Source of the DNA: Verrucomicrobiaceae bacterium
GTDB taxonomy: Bacteria > Verrucomicrobiota > Verrucomicrobiia > Verrucomicrobiales > Verrucomicrobiaceae
NCBI GenBank assembly: GCA_016795375.1
Contig: JAEUHJ010000045.1
Location: 1-64,000, forward strand
Direction of reading: 5' to 3'
Length of the DNA stretch: 64,000 nt
The notes under the pieces were generated by a model. It made no database searches and was not told the DNA's origin. It saw only the letters and a program-made list of their open reading frames with translations. A program made the position numbers and the translations under genes. This document shows, piece after piece, positions 48,937 to 57,976 of the stretch. Each line of letters opens with the position of its first letter. The first letter of the stretch is position 1.

Positions 48937-49521
48937 ATGATCCCTGATGATCTTCTGCCAGCCTTGTCGCATGCCGCGGTCGAGTCGGCGGGCTACCGTG
49001 TCGCGCGGTGGGCCGCAGCCCGCGAGGTGTTGCACGCACGCGTCACGAAAGGACGTGTCGCGGGGGATTTGGGGCGGTTTTTGACGCGCTGGATGCCCGC
49101 CGGGCCGCTGGACGTCGTCGCCGGAACCTTCGGACTCGACTTTGACCTCACGCCAGAGGGGATGAGGCTGCGGGGCGGGGAGCCGGCCTTTGTGGCCGTT
49201 TCGCAGGAGCACGCGTTGCTGCATTTGCCGGCGCTGCGCTCGTTCTGGCGCAATGAACTGCGGCAGGCGCATTTCGAGGAGTTGACGCGCATCGTGCCGC
49301 AGGCATGGTTCATGGATGACGGGGAGGTGCCGCCCGGAGCGGTCATCCACGGTCTCGGCATCACGTCGTTCGAGCGGTTGGACAGGGTGGATTCAGACGC
49401 GTGGGCGGCGCGGGAGGGTGTTTTGAGCCGGAAAATGCCCGCCGGAACGCGGATCCGCGCCACATACGGTCGTGATGACAGGGGCCGTGTTGTTTTGCGT
49501 TCCCTTGAAGCGGCACCTTGA
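48937..49521 (+). CDS. Hypothetical cytoplasmic protein
   Basis: 194 residues from the ATG at 48937 (ATG 48862 in frame would add 25 unlikely residues overlapping the divergent promoter). No signal peptide or membrane segment. Helical N-terminus ([20 protein letters not shown]), later [20 protein letters not shown] and a C-terminal strand-rich part. I do not recognise a family. clpX starts 44 bp downstream, so it may be co-transcribed. Confidence 0.55.
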   Translation: MIPDDLLPALSHAAVESAGYRVARWAAAREVLHARVTKGRVAGDLGRFLTRWMPAGPLDVVAGTFGLDFDLTPEGMRLRGGEPAFVAVSQEHALLHLPALRSFWRNELRQAHFEELTRIVPQAWFMDDGEVPPGAVIHGLGITSFERLDRVDSDAWAAREGVLSRKMPAGTRIRATYGRDDRGRVVLRSLEAAP

Positions 49522-49565
49522 CGCGCGGCACGCCTCCGTGCGACATTCAACCACCTCCAAACAAC

Positions 49566-50858
49566 ATGGCTCGCGGCTCCAACGTCACCCTCTGCTCCTT
49601 CTGCGGCAAAAGCCACGCGGAAGTGAAGAAGCTCATCGCCGGGCCGGGGGTGTACATCTGCGACAACTGCATCCACGTCTGCAAAAACATCCTCGACAAG
49701 GAGTCCGCGCAGGAGACGGACAGCGGCGGAGGCTCGCTGCTCGTGCCGCGCCCGGCGGACATCGCGGCGCTGCTCGACCAGCATGTCATCGGCCAGCCGC
49801 AGGCGAAGAAGGTGCTCAGCGTCGCGGTGCATAATCATTACAAGCGCATCCTCCATGCGCAGCAGCGGGCCGCGCGCGGCGGCGCGCAGAAAAAAATCGC
49901 CGCCACGCTGCCGGATCCGCACGATGTCGAGATCGAGAAGAGCAACGTGCTGCTCATCGGCCCCACCGGCTGCGGCAAGACGCTGCTGGCCAAGACCCTC
50001 GCGAAAATCCTCAACGTGCCCTTCAGCATCGCTGATGCCACCACGCTCACCGAGGCCGGCTATGTGGGCGAGGACGTGGAGAACATCATCCTGCGCCTGC
50101 TCCAGGCCGCGGATTACGATGTCGCGCGTGCCGAGGTCGGCATCGTTTACATCGACGAGATCGACAAGATCGGCCGCAAGACCGAGAACGTCAGCATCAC
50201 GCGTGATGTCTCCGGCGAAGGCGTGCAGCAGGCGCTGCTGAAAATCATCGAGGGCACGGTCTGCAATGTGCCGCCGCAGGGCGGGCGCAAGCATCCGCAG
50301 CAGGAATACATCCAGGTGAACACGGAGAACATCCTCTTCATCTGCGGCGGAGCCTTCGTCGGCCTCGAAAAAATCATCGAACGCCGCCTCGGGCGGAAAA
50401 CGATGGGCTTTGCCGTCTCCCGTGAGACGGCAGCCGCGGAATCCGCCAGGGCGAAGCCCGGCGTGGAGCCGGAGGATTTGCTGGCCTTTGGTTTGATTCC
50501 TGAATTCATCGGCCGTCTGCCGGTCGTCTGCGCGCTGGAGGCGCTGACCGAGCAGGAGCTCATGCGTGTGCTCACGGAGCCGAAAAACGCGCTCACCAAG
50601 CAGTTCTCCAAACTCCTGCACATGGACGGGGTCGAGCTTTCCATCACCCGCGACGCCATGCTCGCCATGGCAAAGGAGGCCGTCGAGCGTGGCACCGGCG
50701 CGCGCGGCCTGCGCAGCATTTTTGAGCGCATCATGCTCGACGTCATGTATGACGTGCCCAGCCGCATGGACGTGCGCGGCGTCACCATCAACGAAGGTGT
50801 CGTCAAAGGAGAGCGCGCCCCGCTCATGCGCAAGCGCATTGACCGCAAGGCGGCGTAG
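49566..50858 (+). CDS. clpX: ATP-dependent Clp protease ATP-binding subunit ClpX
   Basis: 430 residues, normal for ClpX. N-terminal zinc finger ([11 protein letters not shown], then CDNCIHVC), Walker [11 protein letters not shown], pore loop GYVGEDVE, Walker [11 protein letters not shown], and the C-terminal [17 protein letters not shown]. It unfolds substrates for ClpP. No clpP is adjacent. It ends just before a long hairpin terminator shared with the convergent carA. Confidence 0.98.
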   Translation: MARGSNVTLCSFCGKSHAEVKKLIAGPGVYICDNCIHVCKNILDKESAQETDSGGGSLLVPRPADIAALLDQHVIGQPQAKKVLSVAVHNHYKRILHAQQRAARGGAQKKIAATLPDPHDVEIEKSNVLLIGPTGCGKTLLAKTLAKILNVPFSIADATTLTEAGYVGEDVENIILRLLQAADYDVARAEVGIVYIDEIDKIGRKTENVSITRDVSGEGVQQALLKIIEGTVCNVPPQGGRKHPQQEYIQVNTENILFICGGAFVGLEKIIERRLGRKTMGFAVSRETAAAESARAKPGVEPEDLLAFGLIPEFIGRLPVVCALEALTEQELMRVLTEPKNALTKQFSKLLHMDGVELSITRDAMLAMAKEAVERGTGARGLRSIFERIMLDVMYDVPSRMDVRGVTINEGVVKGERAPLMRKRIDRKAA

Positions 50859-50894
50859 GTCATGGGCTGGAAAAGCCTTCCTTGCCTGAGAGAT

Positions 50895-50955
50895 GGCCGA
50901 AAAAGAGACAAGAGAAGAAAAGAGATCTCTTTTCCTTCTTTTCTCCTTTTCGGCC
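50895..50955. terminator. Long palindromic bidirectional terminator between clpX and carA
   Basis: A 61-bp near-palindrome centred on AGAGATCTCT with outer GGCCGAAAA/TTTTCGGCC. One arm is purine-rich, the other pyrimidine-rich, so the stem ends in T-rich sequence on both strands. It separates two convergent genes. Confidence 0.75.
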
Positions 50956-50977
50956 AATCCTGCTCTGACCAACCGGC

Positions 50978-52147
50978 TCAGCGCCCCTTATCGATCATCG
51001 CGGCGAATTCGGCGAAGAAGTACTTCGCGTCGTGCGGGCCGGGGGCGGCCTCGGGATGGTATTGCACGCTGAGCACAGGGGCTTCGCGGTGGCGCATGCC
51101 CTCGACAGTGCCGTCATTGAGGTTGATGTGCGTGACCTCGACGTTGCCGGGCAGCGATGACGGGTCGATGGCGAAGCCGTGGTTCTGGCTGGTGATGGCG
51201 ACCTGGCCGTTGCGCAGGTCTTTCACCGGCTGGTTGCCGCCACGGTGGCCGAATTTCAGTTTGAAGGTCTTCCCGCCATACGCGTGGCCGAGAATCTGAT
51301 GGCCGAGGCAGATGGCGAAGATCGGCTTCACACCGATGAGCTGCTTCACCTCCTTGTGGATGTAATCGAGCGCGGCGGGGTCGCCGGGGCCGTTGGAGAG
51401 GAAGATGCCGTCGGGATTTTTGGCGAGCACATCCTTCGCGCTGGTCGTCGCGGGAACGACATCGACACGGAAGCCGGCCTGACGCAGGCGGCGCAGGATG
51501 TTGCGTTTCACGCCGAAGTCGTAGGCCACGATGTGATGCTTCGCGGGCTTCAGTGCGTGAAACGCACCAGTGGGGCCACCTTCGCGATGTTGTGAGGGGC
51601 TGGGGATGTCCCAGTCGCGGCTTTCCTGGTCCTCGGGGTCCCAGAGATAAGGCTTCGGCGTGGTGACTTCCTTCACGAAGTCGCTGCCTTCCATCGGCGC
51701 GCTGCTGGCGGCGAGCTTCACCGACTCTTCATGATTGAGCACCTCGGAGGTGATGATGGCGCGCATCGCGCCGCGGGTGCGCAGATGCTTGGTCAGCGCA
51801 CGCGTGTCGATGCCCTGGATGCCGGGGATGTTCCATTCCTTGAGCCACGAGCTGAGATCCTGCGTGCTGCGCCAGTTGCTCGGCACGTTGCACAGTTCCT
51901 CGATGACGAAGCCGCGCACCTGCGGGCGGTCGCTCTCGAAGTCGAGCGGGTTCACGCCGTAGTTGCCGATCTGCGTGTAAGTCATCGTCACGATCTGGCC
52001 GCGGTAGGACGGATCGGTGAGCACCTCCTGGTAGCCGGTCATGGAGGTGTTAAAGCAGATTTCGCCGGTGTGCGTGGCCTCGGCGCCGAACGCCGTGCCT
52101 TCAAACACCCGGCCGTCTTCGAGGGCGAGGAGGGCTTTCTTCATCAA
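50978..52147 (-). CDS. carA: Carbamoyl-phosphate synthase small subunit
   Basis: 389 residues, normal for CarA (glutamine amidotransferase subunit). It supplies ammonia to CarB for carbamoyl phosphate in pyrimidine and arginine synthesis. N-terminal domain: [20 protein letters not shown]. Class I GATase catalytic cysteine in [12 protein letters not shown] near 273, with [10 protein letters not shown] near 358-367 (His and Glu of the triad). An in-frame insertion of about 17 residues around 190-206 ([14 protein letters not shown] region) lies between domains. carB is not in the window. An ATG one codon later could equally be the start. Confidence 0.97.
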   Translation of the reverse strand: MMKKALLALEDGRVFEGTAFGAEATHTGEICFNTSMTGYQEVLTDPSYRGQIVTMTYTQIGNYGVNPLDFESDRPQVRGFVIEELCNVPSNWRSTQDLSSWLKEWNIPGIQGIDTRALTKHLRTRGAMRAIITSEVLNHEESVKLAASSAPMEGSDFVKEVTTPKPYLWDPEDQESRDWDIPSPSQHREGGPTGAFHALKPAKHHIVAYDFGVKRNILRRLRQAGFRVDVVPATTSAKDVLAKNPDGIFLSNGPGDPAALDYIHKEVKQLIGVKPIFAICLGHQILGHAYGGKTFKLKFGHRGGNQPVKDLRNGQVAITSQNHGFAIDPSSLPGNVEVTHINLNDGTVEGMRHREAPVLSVQYHPEAAPGPHDAKYFFAEFAAMIDKGR

Positions 52148-52235
52148 GTTGCGCCGCTGGTCATAGCCAGAAGGGCGGGGGGCGCAAGGAATGACAAAGG
52201 CTGAATTTTAAGTTCCTCTCTCCGTTCTACCGCGC

Positions 52236-52733
52236 TCACGGAACCTCCTCTTTCACCGCCTCCACCACGCTCGTTTTGCCATCTTTCGTCTCCAGCCGCA
52301 GTTTCAGCCGGCCAAACTCCTTCTTGTAACTCCAGCCGACCTCCGCCTGCCACGTCGTGGCGCTGGTTTGCCGGAGCTTGCGCAGTTGCAGGACAAAAGC
52401 GGCGAGCCGGGTCTCGGAATCGGCGATGATGTGATCCGGCGGAACATCCTTCAAGTTCATCGCATTGATGAATTTCAGCTTCAGATCAGCAAAACGGGCG
52501 GTGAAGCCGTCGGAGGCGGGAGTCATGCCGTCGCGGTTGATCTCGCCGAGCACGATGGAGTGACTTTTCGCCACGCCGGGATTCAGGCCGGGCAGTTGGG
52601 CGATGAGATGCCGCAGCGCGGCCTCCCCGGCGTCGCATTCATAAAGGTTCAGCGGCAGCGCGGTCGTGTCGGACGAGTCGCAGGCGGCGAGGCCGAGGCA
52701 GAGGGTGGCAAAAAGGGCGTGTCGGCGGGTCAT
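52236..52733 (-). CDS. Predicted lipoprotein, unknown function
   Basis: 165 residues from the ATG at 52733; an ATG four codons earlier (52745) is also possible. Signal MTRRHALFATLCLGLAAC with lipobox cysteine at 18. The mature protein is alpha/beta with no motif I recognise (HSIVLGEINRDGM, then WQAEVGWSYKKEFGRLKLRL at the end). It diverges from hflX. The 88 bp between its stop and the carA start are empty. Confidence 0.72.
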   Translation of the reverse strand: MTRRHALFATLCLGLAACDSSDTTALPLNLYECDAGEAALRHLIAQLPGLNPGVAKSHSIVLGEINRDGMTPASDGFTARFADLKLKFINAMNLKDVPPDHIIADSETRLAAFVLQLRKLRQTSATTWQAEVGWSYKKEFGRLKLRLETKDGKTSVVEAVKEEVP

Positions 52734-52799
52734 GACCACGTTCATGGCATGGAATACGCGGCTTGGCAACGTGCCGCCGCTCGCCATGCTCCGCCCCAC

Positions 52800-54092
<1,293 letters not shown>

Positions 54093-54112
54093 TCTGTGAG
54101 CGTGGCGCGGGG

Positions 54113-54235
54113 CAAAGTTCCAAGTTTCAGGTTTAAAGTTTTCAAGTTGCCGTTTCGTCGCTCAATACTTCCTCTTTTGACCGTTCTTCTTCGGCTTCCC
54201 AACTTTGAACCTTCAACCTTGAACTTGTAACTGCT
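54113..54235. repeat. Inverted heptamer-repeat element, site D
   Basis: Left arm 54113-54148: CAAAGTT, CCAAGTT, TCAGGTT, TAAAGTT, then TCAAGTT after one extra T. Right arm 54201-54235: AACTTTG, AACCTTC, AACCTTG, AACTTGT, AACTGCT, the inverse words. The right arm ends 3 bp before the ATG of the SDR gene, so it is its 5' leader. A third word family with the same 7-bp period. Confidence 0.8.
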
Positions 54236-54238
54236 TCC

Positions 54239-55012
54239 ATGTTCTCGCTCGCAAACAAAACCGTCATCATCACCGGCGCCGGATCAGGCATCGGCCAGGC
54301 CATCGCCGTTCTCTTTGCCAGACAGGGCGCGCATGTCGAGGTTTTCGACCTCAAGCAGGAATCCGCGCAGGAAACCGCTGATCAGATCAAGGCCGCGGGC
54401 GGCAGCGCGAACGCCACCGCCTGTGATGTGGGCGATTTCGCCGGCGTGAAGGCGCTTTTTGACGCCGTGGCGGCGAAGCACGGCAAGATCGACATCCTCG
54501 TGAACAACGCCGGCATCGCCCACATCGGCACCGCACTCACCACGACCGAGGAGGACATGGACCGCCTGCACCGTGTGAACATCAAAGGCGTGCATGCCTG
54601 CGCGCAGGCGGCGTTGACGCACATGGTGACGCGGAAAAACGGCGTGATCCTCAACATGTGCTCCATCGCGGCGCAGATGGGGCTGGCTGACCGCTTCGCC
54701 TATTCGATGACGAAAGGCGCCGTGCTGATGATGACCTACTCGATCGCCAAGGATTTCATCAAGGACGGCATCCGCTGCAATTGCATCGCCCCCGCGCGCG
54801 TCCACACGCCGTTCGTGGACGGCTACCTCGCCAAAACCTATCCGGGCCGCGAGGAGGAGATGTTCCAGAAGCTCAGTGAAGCCCAGCCCATCGGCCGCAT
54901 GGCGAAGCCTGACGAGGTCGCCGCCCTCGCGCTTTACCTGTGCAGCGACGAGGCATCCTTCGCCACCGGCACGAGTTACGCGCTCGACGGCGGCGCGGTG
55001 AATTTGCGCTGA
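54239..55012 (+). CDS. Short-chain dehydrogenase/reductase (SDR)
   Basis: 257 residues, classical SDR. NAD(P)-binding TGAGSGIG at 12-19, NNAG at about 89-92, catalytic S-x(12)-Y-x3-K (serine in CSIAAQ, then YSMTK). The C-terminus (SYALDGGAVNLR) is typical. The acidic residue after the second strand (VFDLK) suggests NAD preference. Substrate is unknown; genes of this kind are often annotated as sugar or 3-oxoacyl reductases. Its leader is a heptamer-repeat arm. It is the last chromosomal gene before the tRNA junction. Confidence 0.92.
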   Translation: MFSLANKTVIITGAGSGIGQAIAVLFARQGAHVEVFDLKQESAQETADQIKAAGGSANATACDVGDFAGVKALFDAVAAKHGKIDILVNNAGIAHIGTALTTTEEDMDRLHRVNIKGVHACAQAALTHMVTRKNGVILNMCSIAAQMGLADRFAYSMTKGAVLMMTYSIAKDFIKDGIRCNCIAPARVHTPFVDGYLAKTYPGREEEMFQKLSEAQPIGRMAKPDEVAALALYLCSDEASFATGTSYALDGGAVNLR

Positions 55013-55079
55013 CGAGGCATCGTTGTTGAATCTCGCGGTTGAAACTGCCCGTTTCCGGTGGGAATGACCGTCTCCCCGC

Positions 55080-55117
55080 GTCCCGGTAGTTCAATGGATA
55101 GAACGAGGGTTTCCTAA
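55080..55117 (+). pseudogene. 5' half of a tRNA-Arg(CCU) gene, truncated in the anticodon loop
   Basis: Acceptor strand GTCCCGG (55080-55086), TA, D-stem GTTC/GAAC with loop AATGGATA, then AGGGT and anticodon loop TTCCTAA (55111-55117, anticodon CCT). The 3' anticodon strand should be ACCCT, but the sequence continues ATCGGGAAGC and no T-arm or acceptor 3' strand follows. The tRNA is therefore broken exactly in the anticodon loop, a known crossover site for tyrosine recombinases. This marks the left junction of the element to the right. Confidence 0.78.
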
Positions 55118-55174
55118 ATCGGGAAGCGGGTGTTGCATGGGTTTGCAGAGCGTTGCAAAGCATTGTGCCACAAG

Positions 55175-55196
55175 GAAAAACGGGGGTTCCCCCTTT
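55175..55196 (-). terminator. Candidate terminator downstream of parA-parB
   Basis: On the minus strand a short GC stem (GGGGGAACCCCC) is followed by GTTTTT. It lies about 100 bp after the parB-like stop. The loop is tight, so efficiency is uncertain. Confidence 0.4.
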
Positions 55197-55245
55197 GCAT
55201 CGTGTTGCGTGCCGCAGCATGGTTTTGCCCAAATTTGAGGCTCAA

Positions 55246-55288
55246 CCGTATAATTTTCCGTATAATGGTCCGGCGCTGTTTTGCGCCG
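55246..55288. repeat. Paired CCGTATAAT direct repeats and adjacent hairpin
   Basis: CCGTATAAT occurs at 55246-55254 and 55258-55266 (12-bp spacing), followed by hairpin CGGCGC-TGTTTT-GCGCCG (55271-55288) just after the parB-like stop. The repeats may be protein-binding or recombinase arm sites; the hairpin may end the parAB transcript. Function unknown. Confidence 0.5.
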
Positions 55289-55292
55289 AAAA

Positions 55293-55667
55293 TCAGAGCA
55301 TGTAGCCGTGTTTGCGGAGCCAGTCGGAAAGTGCTTCGGCAACGATGTCCTGCTGAGTGAACGGGTTCTGCCGCTGCAATTTTCGCTGCATGGAAGCAGT
55401 CAAAAGCGCGGTGCTGATCTCTGCTGAAATCCTCGTGTTGAGAGCCATGACGCCTGACATGGCGACCTGCGGGTTGAAGATGGGCGTTGTGGGTTGGAAT
55501 GCTGGCTGCGGAGCTGCTTCCTGTTTGAGTGCTGTTCTGGGCATAGGGGCGTCCTCCTTCCTCTGGGTTGTTTTCTTGGGTTTCTCTTTGGGCTTTGGTG
55601 TTTCTGGATTGAGGAACGCTTCCTCCTCTGGAGTCAGTCCATCGCCAAGTGTTCTGCGCTTAACCAC
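55293..55667 (-). CDS. Small ParB-like partition partner (putative)
   Basis: 124 residues, GTG start overlapping the parA stop by 8 bp. N-terminus is basic and disordered (Pro/Lys-rich, about 25-60). The C-terminal 60 residues (LTASMQRKLQRQNPFTQQDI, then VAEALSDWLRKHGYML) have the helical pattern of small partition proteins that pair with ParA, with possible ribbon-helix-helix DNA binding. The translational coupling with parA supports the assignment. There is no classical ParB domain. Confidence 0.65.
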   Translation of the reverse strand: MVKRRTLGDGLTPEEEAFLNPETPKPKEKPKKTTQRKEDAPMPRTALKQEAAPQPAFQPTTPIFNPQVAMSGVMALNTRISAEISTALLTASMQRKLQRQNPFTQQDIVAEALSDWLRKHGYML

Positions 55668-56283
55668 GGGTCATCTCCTTCATGAGCTGCTGCATTTCAT
55701 GGGACGCGAGCAAGGCTGACGCTCCCATTTGCCAGACAACTTTCGCCTGCCCCGCTGCATCCGCGAAACTCTGACGTTGGGAAAGTCCGCCAAGAACATC
55801 AATCCCCAGCTTCTTCGCAGCACCTAGCATTTCGCGACTGAGACGGCCTCGCTTCTGAAGCTTGTTTGGAATGAGCACGCCGGTTGGCTTTCCCCTTCTG
55901 GCCTTCTGCGCTTCGCGGAGCAACTGCACTGCTTTTGAAGCAGCGCGAAGATCCAGGATGGAAGGACCGCAAGGTAGAAAGACGCGGTCGGAACGGAGCA
56001 TGACTGCCCTTGTTGTTGAGGAAAGACCTGCCGGTCCATCAATGACTACATCATCTGCGTTTTCCGCGAGTTTTGCCACTCGTTGAACGATGTCCTCCGG
56101 CTCTGAAATCAGTTCCAGCCGGATGGGAAGGCCAAGCTCCCGAATCCATTGCGATGCCGAATTTTGCGGATCAGCGTCGATGAAAGTGACGCTGCGTTTC
56201 TTTTTGGCGAGCCATGCAGCAAGGTGAACCGCGATTGTGGTTTTGCCGACGCCGCCCTTTGAATTTGTAAGTCCATAAATCAT
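55660..56283 (-). CDS. parA: Plasmid partition ATPase ParA
   Basis: 207 residues from the ATG at 56283, a small type Ib ParA. Walker A NSKGGVGKTTIAVHLA near the N-terminus, D-A-D-P-Q-N-S (A') near 36-42, DDVVIDGPAGLSS near 75-87. An ATG four codons upstream (56295) is possible but directly abuts a -10-like TATCAT. It forms a two-gene unit with the ParB-like gene. The upstream region has an inverted repeat suitable for autoregulation. Confidence 0.92.
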   Translation of the reverse strand: MIYGLTNSKGGVGKTTIAVHLAAWLAKKKRSVTFIDADPQNSASQWIRELGLPIRLELISEPEDIVQRVAKLAENADDVVIDGPAGLSSTTRAVMLRSDRVFLPCGPSILDLRAASKAVQLLREAQKARRGKPTGVLIPNKLQKRGRLSREMLGAAKKLGIDVLGGLSQRQSFADAAGQAKVVWQMGASALLASHEMQQLMKEMTRG

Positions 56284-56304
56284 GTATGGGCACATGATAG
56301 TGCC

Positions 56305-56328
56305 TGTTCACGAACACTGAACTGTTCG
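56305..56328. promoter_or_regulatory. Candidate parA operator
   Basis: Palindrome TGTTC-AC-GAACA (56305-56316) overlaps a wider CGAACA-N6-TGTTCG (56311-56328). They lie 20-45 bp upstream of parA over its likely promoter, as expected for autorepression by ParA or ParB. Confidence 0.5.
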
Positions 56329-56455
56329 TCAGCCAGCAGACTGCGCATCGGCTCTTTTTATGGAACATGGTGGCAGACTTGCAACACAGCCAGCTTGCAA
56401 GATTGCTAGCTTGCTCGCAGCTCATAGCGATCTGCTCTTCCCTCAAATGCCTGAC

Positions 56456-56533
56456 GGCAGGCGAGCCTCTCCAAAAGGCTCGTCGCCTGCCGACGGGTTT
56501 AAGTGTTTTAATTCTTTGTTTAAGTAAGGTTTA
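56456..56533. other. Origin hairpin and AT-rich unwinding region
   Basis: An imperfect hairpin (GGCAGGCGAGCC / GGCTCGTCGCCTGCC, 56456-56491) is followed by an AT-rich segment 56498-56533 with two direct TTTAAGT repeats 21 bp apart and TTTTAATT between them. This looks like the DNA-unwinding element of the iteron origin next to it. I saw no consensus DnaA box (TTATNCACA). The remaining part of the 56284-56455 gap holds the operator and repeated CTTGC words. Confidence 0.6.
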
Positions 56534-56577
56534 TGGATGCCGAAAGCCTTGCGCTACTTGGCTTGCAGAGGTGTTCT

Positions 56578-56761
56578 GGTCGCTGGAGCCACGATAGAAG
56601 GTCGCTGACCCCACGATAGCAAAGTCGCCAGCCCCCCGATACCCGGTCGCTGGCCCCGCGATAGGGTCGCTAACCCCCCGATATTTCAAGGTTGTTGGCA
56701 CCACGAGGGGTGTTCGTCCCAAAGGCCGAAATCATCCAGAAGGTCGCTGGCACCACGATAT
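56578..56761 (+). repeat. Seven iterons of a plasmid replication origin
   Basis: Copies of about 20 bp with consensus GGTCGCTGGCCCCACGATAG start at 56578, 56600, 56623, 56645, 56665, 56690 and 56742. Most are spaced 20-25 bp (about two helical turns). The 56690 copy is degenerate. They sit directly upstream of the rep gene and downstream of an AT-rich region, the classical arrangement of iteron origins. Confidence 0.85.
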
Positions 56762-56795
56762 TGTTATTTAACATCGAATCTGGTATGCCCATTGA

Positions 56796-57968
56796 ATGGG
56801 CAGGAAGATCGAGGGTGGCATCATAGAAAATCAAGACCTTGCGCGGTTTACCGCCTCCCCTGCAAACGTGGCTCCCAAAGACCAGATTGATCTGATGGCC
56901 CGAAACTGGTTCAGCCTGACTCCAGGCCGCACGGAGCCAATTCAGCATCAGTATGTGGATGCCAAAACCGGCCTTACGGAGACCGTCCGTATCACAGGAA
57001 GTGCTGAATACGGAATAGCCACAATCTTCGACCAGGATTTGCTCATCTTCGCAATCTCGCAGTGGATTGATGCGAAACGCTCCGGGCTGGAGCCTTCACG
57101 AAGAATTCACTTCACTCCTTATCAGTTCTTTTCCTGGCTGGGCATTGCTCCACATGGGACGGCGTATGCGCGACTCAAGGAAGTGCTTCATAGACTCAAA
57201 ATGACGAGCATCCAGACGACGATTCGGTCTGAGACCGGGAAACGTAATCGTAACCGCATCAGGCAGTTCTCATGGATTTCAGAATGGGAAATCACAGAAG
57301 AGCAAGGCGAGGTGCGCGGAATTGAGGTCGTGCTGGCGGAGTGGCTGTTTGAAAGCATCCAGGATTTTCACGTCCTCACGCTGGACAAGCGCTATTTTGA
57401 GATTCCGGGAACCGTGGAGCGCTGGCTGTATCTTTATGCTCGCAAGGCCACCGGCGGGCCGAGCGGCATCTGGAAGGAGAGCTTCAAAAACCTCTACCAA
57501 AAGTCGGCATCACAGCAGGAATACAAGCATTTTGCGAGCACCCTCCGAAAGTTGGCAAAGAAGGACAATCTTCCCGGAATGCGCCTCGAAAAGGTCTGTT
57601 CCGTAGCGGGCAAAGACATGCTGTTGATGGAACGCATGGACAAGCGTTCCTCAACTGAGGCGGTTGCGGCACCGGCCAAGGCTGAGATTCAGCTTTCGCT
57701 CATTGAACGAACGCCACTTGAGGAAGCCTGGGAGAACGTCCTTGAAATCATGCGCAAGCGCGAGGGCGCTGAGCAGGTGCGGGCTTGGTTGGAGAAACTT
57801 CATCTGGTTAGTCTCCAGGATGAAACGCTCAAATTCCGCGCTCCAACCAAGTTCATCGCTGAGTGGGTCTCGAACAATTTCAAGCACAAGCTCGAATCTG
57901 CCTGGGAATCAATCGGGCAACCGTTAAAGGGCATCTGCATCGAGTCCGGTTCAAAAAAGGCTGCTTAG
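56796..57968 (+). CDS. Plasmid replication initiator with DnaA-domain-I-like C-terminus
   Basis: 390 residues, start 35 bp after the last iteron. The N-terminal two-thirds resemble RepA/TrfA-type initiators (RPA family): MARNWFSLTPGRTEPIQHQY near 34, FTPYQFFSWLGI near 107, and a winged-helix-like part with GTAYARLKEVLHRLKMTSIQ. Residues about 305-380 resemble DnaA domain I: LEEAWENVLEIMRK, WLEKLHLVSLQD, LKFRAPTKFIAEWVSNNF. DnaA domain I recruits the DnaB helicase; a Rep carrying its own copy could load helicase directly. That is inference. The start ATG is the first in frame. Confidence 0.85.
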   Translation: MGRKIEGGIIENQDLARFTASPANVAPKDQIDLMARNWFSLTPGRTEPIQHQYVDAKTGLTETVRITGSAEYGIATIFDQDLLIFAISQWIDAKRSGLEPSRRIHFTPYQFFSWLGIAPHGTAYARLKEVLHRLKMTSIQTTIRSETGKRNRNRIRQFSWISEWEITEEQGEVRGIEVVLAEWLFESIQDFHVLTLDKRYFEIPGTVERWLYLYARKATGGPSGIWKESFKNLYQKSASQQEYKHFASTLRKLAKKDNLPGMRLEKVCSVAGKDMLLMERMDKRSSTEAVAAPAKAEIQLSLIERTPLEEAWENVLEIMRKREGAEQVRAWLEKLHLVSLQDETLKFRAPTKFIAEWVSNNFKHKLESAWESIGQPLKGICIESGSKKAA

Positions 57969-57976
57969 AAAAGCGC

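Noticed and set aside
55080-55300. Group I intron interrupting tRNA-Arg(CCU)
   Set aside because: Such introns sit in this anticodon loop in some bacteria, but I find no group I core motifs and no 3' exon within several hundred bases; plasmid genes follow instead.
56578-56761. CRISPR array
   Set aside because: The repeats are about 20 bp, degenerate and nearly contiguous with no spacers of uniform length, and they precede a rep gene. They are iterons.
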